A DNA stretch of 13,445 nt. Source: Lunasporangiospora selenospora (lineage: Eukaryota; Mortierellomycota; Mortierellomycetes; Mortierellales; Mortierellaceae). The stretch is taken from assembly GCA_015680635.1 (NCBI GenBank), contig JAABOA010000553.1:264-13708 (forward strand), read 5' to 3'. Positions 8,544-13,445 of this stretch are shown in pieces. The first letter of the stretch is position 1, and every line of letters starts with the position of its first letter. A program made the position numbers and the translations under genes. The notes under the pieces were generated by a model, which had not been told where the DNA came from, searched no databases, and was given only the letters and a program-made list of their open reading frames with translations.

Positions 8544-9202
8544 CTTTTAACCTGGGTTAGAAACGAAGAATCATAGGCAAGTCAGCACACATTTTGGCTA
8601 CAAAACTCCTGCGGTAAGCGTTACACTGTAGCTTTTCATGAGTGAGAGAGTGCTTACGCGTTCGTAGGAAGTAGAGGAGGCTGTATGGTCGTTCTTGGTA
8701 CGCTCCGAGGTGCACACTGTTCAACGAGAGGAACGAGCGGTTTCTTGCGACGGCGCTTGCAATAGATCTCGGGGGCGGATGTCGCAAAAGGTGTAGGCGT
8801 TGTTGCGAGTGCAAAATCTTGAAGCGGAGAACTGGTTCAGACGATTGGGACAAACACCTACTTTTTAAACAAATTCGAACTTGAATTTTTGGGTGCGCTT
8901 GATTGGGGAGAAAGGGTCTCAAAGCCATATGAAGAATATGGGAGACAGTCGACAGATCAAGAGGTGTGTGTTTGTGTGTGTTTTGAAGGACACTCAAATA
9001 GATAGGAGACGGAAGATGCCGAAAGAGAGAGAGACAGGTAGAGGATTTTGTAACTTTCAGAAGATGGTGAGGTTAACTTCGTCAAGATGGAGAGCTACAG
9101 AGGCAAGGGGGACAGCAGCAACTGGTACATGTGAAAGGGGGAGAGCAGCAGGTATAAGGGGGAACTCAGCGACATTTTAGAGCACTGTTAGAACAGTGCA
9201 AG
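8544..9202. other. Stretch without a firm gene; purine-rich on the plus strand
   Basis: From about 8900 to 9160 the plus strand is strongly A/G-rich, so the minus strand resembles a fungal pyrimidine-rich leader. Downstream on the minus strand, 8654-8831 is an open frame with coding-like codon choice after a plausible acceptor, but no upstream exon in the right phase was found. A longer 146-codon minus-strand ORF at 8557-8997 has poor codon choice and no domain, so I treat it as chance. A short GT-rich run lies at about 8963-8981. Confidence 0.4.
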
Positions 9203-9310
9203 TTAGCTTTCTTTCTTCCTTGCCGGAGGACGGAGCAAGGGCAAGGGCGTATCACAGGCTAGAGCAAGGGTGAGGACGAAGCTTAAACCCAATGCTAAGA
9301 ATTGGTGCAT
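9203..9310 (-). CDS. Possible 35-residue secreted peptide ORF (weak)
   Basis: Within a longer open frame, an ATG at 9308-9310 starts MHQFLALGLSFVLTLALA, a strong signal-peptide-like stretch. It is followed by a single Cys and a Pro/Leu/Arg/Lys tail ending at 9203. Upstream on this strand lies a long pyrimidine-rich tract (9430-9720), as seen before the glycosyltransferase gene. No family is recognised and the mature part would be under 20 residues, so it may be only a first exon or chance. Confidence 0.18.
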   Translation of the reverse strand: MHQFLALGLSFVLTLALACDTPLPLLRPPARKKES

Positions 9311-10351
9311 GCGATTAGTGTACTGGCGAGCTGAAATTAGCAGCCCAAAAGCAGACCATTGGCACGCCCACCAGGCACAAGGATGAATGTGGGTCCTATT
9401 TTTCTTACTGTGGATGATGATTTGTTGCCAAAGTAGAGAGAGAGTGAGAGAGGAAAGTGTTATGTGAGATGTATCTGTGTAACTTTTAGCTCGGTGTGTG
9501 GGGCGAGCAACAGTGTGGAGGATAGGGGCGAGATGAGAATTGGGGTCCAGTCTAGATTGCAGGGCAGGAGAATGAGAGACGGAGGAGACGAGGAGACAGA
9601 CAGCCAGAAGAGGAGGCAGGCAGACAGGATTTTGAAGACAAAAGAAGGAATGAGAGAGACAGACAATGGCACAAAAAACGCCAAAGAGATTTGCCAAAGA
9701 AGCAACTTCAGGGAACGAGATGCATGATAGGGGGGATGTATAAAAATAGAAAGCAGGCTTCGAATGTATAGCTTGGGTCACGGATCTCTTTCATTTTATA
9801 GCGAGCAAGTCAGTAAGACAATTTTCACTCTCATGGAGACTGCAACATAGACAAGAAGAAGCCTTTTAGGACAGCTTGCTTGGGCTTGTTTGTCCGTCCA
9901 AAATCTCTGTCTACGTTTTTTTTTTTTTGTTTTTATGATAAATTCATTCAGCAAACACAGGCAAAAATTACAGTCTGCAGTTGCCCAACAATGTTTTATT
10001 CCAGCGCATTTGACGCGTTTTCTATCGCGGGACTATTTGCCCCCTGAGAAATGTATGTTGGCATCCCTGCAATATAAATTGTTAACGATAGACGTGATCC
10101 TAGCCTATCCATAAAGTTGAATCCACCTAAAAAAAAGAAATGCTTCGTTGCACCCGTTACCTAATGAAGAGACCTTTAAAATTGGTGTAATGGTTAGCGA
10201 GCTGAAAACATGCACAACCGCACAACTTCTTTGACGCTATTAACCCACACAACATGGTGGTCCCAGTCACCCATCGATGAAAACAACCGCAGCTGAGAGA
10301 AGATTTCCAGTCACCATAGCCATCAATCCCCGAGAGGATGACAGCATCATT
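9311..10351. other. Gene-poor stretch with a long purine-rich tract
   Basis: From about 9430 to 9720 the plus strand is dominated by A and G, mostly GAGA and GGAGA words. The 192-codon minus-strand frame crossing it reads as low-complexity Ser/Leu/Pro and is not credible as a gene. A T run lies near 9916-9931. From 9950 to 10350 I see no gene, and no tRNA that folds completely. Confidence 0.4.
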
Positions 10352-10937
10352 GCAACACCACCATGAATCCTGGCCAAATCCAAGACAATGGAGAGGTCGT
10401 AGCAAGGAGCAGTCCAGGGCGCGGCATAGTCTCTAGCTCCTCATATACCCAATGCGCAAGACTGCAACAGGTCCAACCAGCAGCACCACCACCATCGAGA
10501 CAGCGGAGAGGTCATAGCAAGGAACAGACCAGGGCGCGGCATAATCTCTAGCTCCTCATGTACCCAATGCGCTGGTTTTCGCTGAAGCATATGGATCCCA
10601 TACTTTTAACAGCGAGAAGTGACTCTATGAATGGATGAGGTCGTATGGAGAGGACGGGACGACATCCCTCCCCCACTTCTTTACCTCTCATGGACCCACG
10701 AGAATAACAAAGAGCATACTGTTCGATAGCAGCAGCACCACTGTCAAGACAGTGGAGAGGTCGTAGTAAGGAACAGACCAGGGCGCGGCGTAATCTCTCG
10801 CTCCTCATGTACCCAAGGTGAAATCGAAAGCAGTAGCTCAAATCCACACTACCTCATGCAAGCAGAGGAGAGGTCATGGCATTGGTGAACCGTCCAGGGC
10901 GTAGCATACAGACCTTTGCCACCAATGCATACCCACA
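10352..10937 (+). repeat. Decayed tandem array, about 115-130-bp period, five copies
   Basis: A block beginning GAGAGGTC(G/A)TAG, then CCAGGGCGCGGC, then CTCCTCAT and TACCCA recurs. Its anchor starts at about 10391, 10506, 10755 and 10868, with a more degraded copy near 10635, giving spacings of about 115, 129, 120 and 113. Copies two and three also share a CAGCAGCACCAC lead-in. The second and third clear copies are nearly identical over the core; the last is the most diverged of the clear ones. The reading frame is not conserved between copies, so the array does not look coding. Confidence 0.7.
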
Positions 10938-11240
10938 GGGGATCAACTCGCATCCATCCTCAGAGCCGTACACAACGTCGAGCAAGGTTTTCACGGACAC
11001 TATCCATTACCTTGCATGCTGGATCATTTGACTTGTCAATTATTTTGCTAGTCTGTCGAGCCTGTCGAATGACTCCTAGTTTGCAGGACTTTTCATTAGA
11101 ATTCCTTGGCTTGCGAGACTTGTTAATAATGATTCCTGTCTTGCCAATGCATGGGTTGTCGATGTGCTGGAGGAACACAAAGAGATTTAGTGGCTCGGAT
11201 TGCAGATTCAAAAAATAAAGGAAAAGAGGAACTGTGTTAA
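10938..11240. other. Spacer between the repeat array and the broken gene
   Basis: No gene is supported. At 11042-11139 there are three weakly similar units of about 30-38 bp, each with a TTGC start, a GACTT or similar middle and an ATTCCT or ACTCCT end. They are too diverged to call a clear tandem repeat. Confidence 0.35.
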
Positions 11241-12670
11241 ATGACTCTTCTGCGCCTCATTGCCCCATTGGGAAGAAGTCATGCTAGTTCCATTGCGGAA
11301 ACACAATGGCCCTGTTCGTGCCTTGTCCTCTCAGCTATTCAGAACTTCTGCCCCCCTCCCCCCCTTGTTCAGGCTCAGTTTGCCAAGATACTCGAGCAAG
11401 AGTTGTACGGGACGCGACTCAGCATCGGGCAGAAAAGTGTTGTGGATTATATTACCCGGATACGACCCTCGTAGTCTACTCAGTCGTCAGCTCAGGCAAG
11501 CGTAGCGGTGAAGGAGTGGGATGTGGCCAAAGCGTTTTTCAGCAACCTGGAAACCCACTGGGACCTCTCAGAGATGGTGACATTCAAAACTGCGCCGACA
11601 CTAGATCCAACCGCAGCACAGGCGGTTTGGGTGTCACCACCTCTTCCTGTAGTTCCAGCGATGCCACACTACTTACAGCTATCGTCGCTTTCGGCCTCCG
11701 CGAGCACTGTTCGGATATCTGGTAGCACTGTTCGGATACCTGATAGCAGGTCACAAATCCTTAGCAGCAACGGCACAAGCAACGGCACAAGCAACGGCAG
11801 TCGAAGCCGCTCGTCGCGCAGGAATAGTATCGCCAGTGGTTGTCTCAGGCTCGATTTGCTGGCGGCAATGAGGGAAGAGTTCAAGTGGAATTTCGACAAT
11901 TTCAAGGGCGAGCCTTGGGTCTTACCATCGGGACAGAGGCTAGACGACGTTACGCTTCCAAATGTCCTAGGTCCCACAACTGAGTCATTGATGCACCCAT
12001 GCATCATTGACAACGTAGAAGCAATGACAGGACTTGTTGAGGAACAGGTAGACAAGGATGAGCTTCTGCGCGCTCTGGGTGGCGAAGATGGCGACGATCG
12101 CGCCTGGCAACTCGCCGAGGCAGAGCAGGCTTTTATTAGTCTGTACGATAGGTCGCCAGAGGAAGTCAGCCGCCTTGTTAGCACTGGATACAGAGATGTT
12201 TTGGCCGAAGCGAGTACATCCGGCGTTTATACGTCAGGTACCAGTATGAACTGCCTCCAAAACAGTCAGAGTCGTGGCACATCAGCAACCAGTGGAACGT
12301 CCTGAATGAAATTTCCACTATTCCGAAAATTCTTCAGCACCATCCTGGCGAAATTTGCTGTGTGACATCAGGTCGTCGGAAGAATGGTCAGCGAGCAACA
12401 CCGCTCATCATACAGCTGTGTGGTCGAAAAGCTGATGGTGTCATCAAGAGCGATGTGCACGAGCTGGCGGTCATGGAAGCGGCCAAGATCGACAATGGCC
12501 CTCAAGGAACAAAGGTCATGGTGGATACTCTAAAGCTTGGGAAAATGATGAAGGACTGCTATGATGTTATCCGCCGTGACTCACGGAAAAACGTACATGA
12601 AACTCTGGCTACCTTTGGCATGGGAATCGGCCATAGCGATAGCCCTCTACAGCCTCCATCACTGCCATGA
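11241..12670 (+). pseudogene. Broken gene resembling a Mucoromycota PD-(D/E)XK-like hypothetical family
   Basis: The frame opened at ATG 11241 runs to TAG at 11472-11474, continues in the same frame to 12305, then coding character moves to another frame up to TGA at 12668-12670. The middle part holds a Ser/Thr/Asn-rich linker (around 11690-11840) followed by MREEFKWNFDNF, EPWVLPSGQRLDDV and an acidic helical region. In the second frame, coding character resumes at about 12190-12270 with ESWHISNQWNVL, then CGRKADGVI, HELAVMEAAK and GTKVMVDTLKLGKMMKD. The Asp of KADG and the Glu and Lys of MEAAK fit a PD-(D/E)XK nuclease-type core. I recall the same order of motifs in hypothetical proteins of Mucoromycota, whose function is unknown. 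The shift fits loss of one base between about 12180 and 12260. No intron of realistic length explains either lesion. Confidence 0.6.
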
Positions 12671-12747
12671 CCTGTTTTAAAACTGACTTGTCATGAAGTG
12701 TTTCTTTCCCAACTGCGTGGCTACCAGGAGGTGAGAACACTCGATAG

Positions 12748-12885
12748 ATCTTGTCAGTTAACGCAACCCTCCTGGCCTTCCAGCGGCAGCTAAAGAGCAG
12801 GGCGCGCGTGGTTAGCGACGTCGAGTCTGGGCGACTCAGAGTCATAGACTTAGTACAAGCCTTTTATTCCTCAAAGATAGCTTAA
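12748..12885 (+). pseudogene. Possible out-of-frame C-terminal remnant of the broken gene
   Basis: After the TGA at 12668-12670, a third reading frame is open from 12748 to TAA at 12883-12885. It reads TLLAFQRQLKSRARVV and so on, resembling the helical, basic C-terminal tail I expect after the nuclease-like core in full-length family members. The stop overlaps an AATAAA signal, which would be a natural 3' end for the original gene. The relation rests on position and general character, not on an alignment. Confidence 0.25.
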
Positions 12886-12889
12886 TAAA
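12884..12889 (+). terminator. Poly(A) signal AATAAA
   Basis: AATAAA overlaps the stop codon of the putative C-terminal remnant. If the remnant is real, this marks the old 3' end of the broken gene. Otherwise it is a chance match in AT-rich sequence. Confidence 0.3.
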
Positions 12890-13445
12890 ACTACATCTCT
12901 ATCTCGTTGACTTACTCTGACCCTGACAGGCTCCTGGCCACCACAAGTGATCTAACGAGTCCTGAGCTCACCCTCCACAAGCCTACCGCCAGTAAGGCTG
13001 ATGACATGTAGCCCCGCATAATGACAACACCAAGCTCCACACCATATTCCTCACCTGCCACGTCCACAGACCAACCTTCTCCTTTGGACATCACCGCACC
13101 ATATCAAATCATTCTCATCAATAATTACAATCAACAAGCCTAGCAACATCATCAATAATATTTCCTTTATTAAACCACTGGGGGGGGGGTATAATACCAA
13201 GGGCCTTTGCGCTGAAGAGTCTTTACTATTGAGTCAAGTGTAGTATGCAACAGATAGAACCATCAAGCAAAAGAACGAATGTATTAGGGATTAGACGTTG
13301 TGCAGCTTAGTGAAGTGCAGGCAGAGACAGCAGCAACGTGGTAGAGCATATCTTGGGGCAGTGCCGTGTTGCGTGCAAAGGTTGGGATAGTGCAACGTAG
13401 TAACTAACGAAGCAAACTTCTAATTAATATCTATTCTACTGTGCT
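12890..13445. other. Right-hand stretch without a supportable gene
   Basis: From 12900 to 13140 the plus strand is C/A-rich and one frame reads as Ser/Thr/Pro-rich peptide with an internal stop, so it is not convincing. A run of about ten G lies near 13181-13190, followed by TATAATACC. The last 200 nt show no ORF of note, no tRNA and no repeat. Confidence 0.4.

Noticed and set aside
8557-8997. 146-codon minus-strand ORF just upstream of the 12-Cys gene
   Set aside because: Codon choice is poor, the peptide is rich in Arg/His/Leu/Ser, there is no domain, and a different frame over part of it looks more coding-like.
9203-9781. 192-codon minus-strand ORF
   Set aside because: Its long open frame comes from the purine-rich plus strand. 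The peptide is compositionally biased with no domain; only the last 35 codons have a signal-peptide look and are listed separately at low confidence.
10180-10250. tRNA-like start (GGTGTAATGGTTAGCGAGCTG) resembling a D-arm
   Set aside because: No T-arm with a GTTCRA loop follows at the right distance and the acceptor ends do not pair.
11669-12184. 171-codon minus-strand ORF opposite the broken gene
   Set aside because: It is a shadow of the Ser-rich plus-strand coding sequence and has no domain.
12912-13140. Ser/Thr/Pro-rich plus-strand frame and a 60-codon minus-strand ORF
   Set aside because: The plus frame has an internal stop and no motif. The minus ORF is unsupported by any signal or splice site.
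1-13445. CRISPR arrays, rRNA, bacterial-type operons or an anti-phage system
   Set aside because: No regular short repeats with unique spacers, no rRNA-like conserved blocks, and introns throughout. The sequence is a eukaryotic fungal nuclear region.

Overview
The window looks like nuclear DNA of an early-diverging fungus, most likely Mortierellomycota (Mortierella/Linnemannia type). The reasons are: genes split by short GT-AG introns of about 100-140 nt, some with yeast-like TACTAA branch sites; pyrimidine-rich stretches upstream of start codons; a fungus-specific mitochondrial fission adaptor of the Mdv1/Caf4 type; a GMA12/MNN10-type Golgi glycosyltransferase; and a decayed copy of what I take to be a hypothetical-protein family common in Mucoromycota. 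The taxonomic placement is inference.

Layout. Positions 1-1237 hold no gene I can defend; the right half is probably the promoter and leader of the first gene. Positions 1238-4099 (+) are an eight-exon MDV1-like gene whose exon phases all join cleanly. Its product has 673 residues: an N-terminal adaptor region, a coiled coil and seven WD40 repeats. Its first intron appears to use a GC donor. After a 522-nt spacer with a poly(A) signal and a long pyrimidine tract, positions 4622-6643 (+) are a three-exon type II membrane glycosyltransferase of 601 residues. It joins a GT31-like domain with a degraded metal-binding motif to a GT34 domain with an intact DxD.

The right half is gene-poor accessory sequence. 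It contains a 226-bp element with long terminal inverted repeats (7677-7902, MITE-like), a small 12-cysteine secreted protein on the minus strand (8253-8543), several tiny signal-peptide-like ORFs that may or may not be genes, long purine-rich stretches, and a decayed array of about 115-130-bp repeats (roughly 10352-10937). It ends with a broken gene (11241 to about 12885) resembling a Mucoromycota PD-(D/E)XK-like family. That gene carries an in-frame stop, a frameshift and a premature stop, followed by a possible out-of-frame C-terminal remnant.

The two large genes are unrelated housekeeping functions (mitochondrial division and Golgi glycosylation) that happen to be adjacent. Nothing suggests a cluster or a defence system. 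The points most worth following up are the fused glycosyltransferase, the 12-Cys secreted protein, the MITE-like element and the decaying nuclease-like gene.
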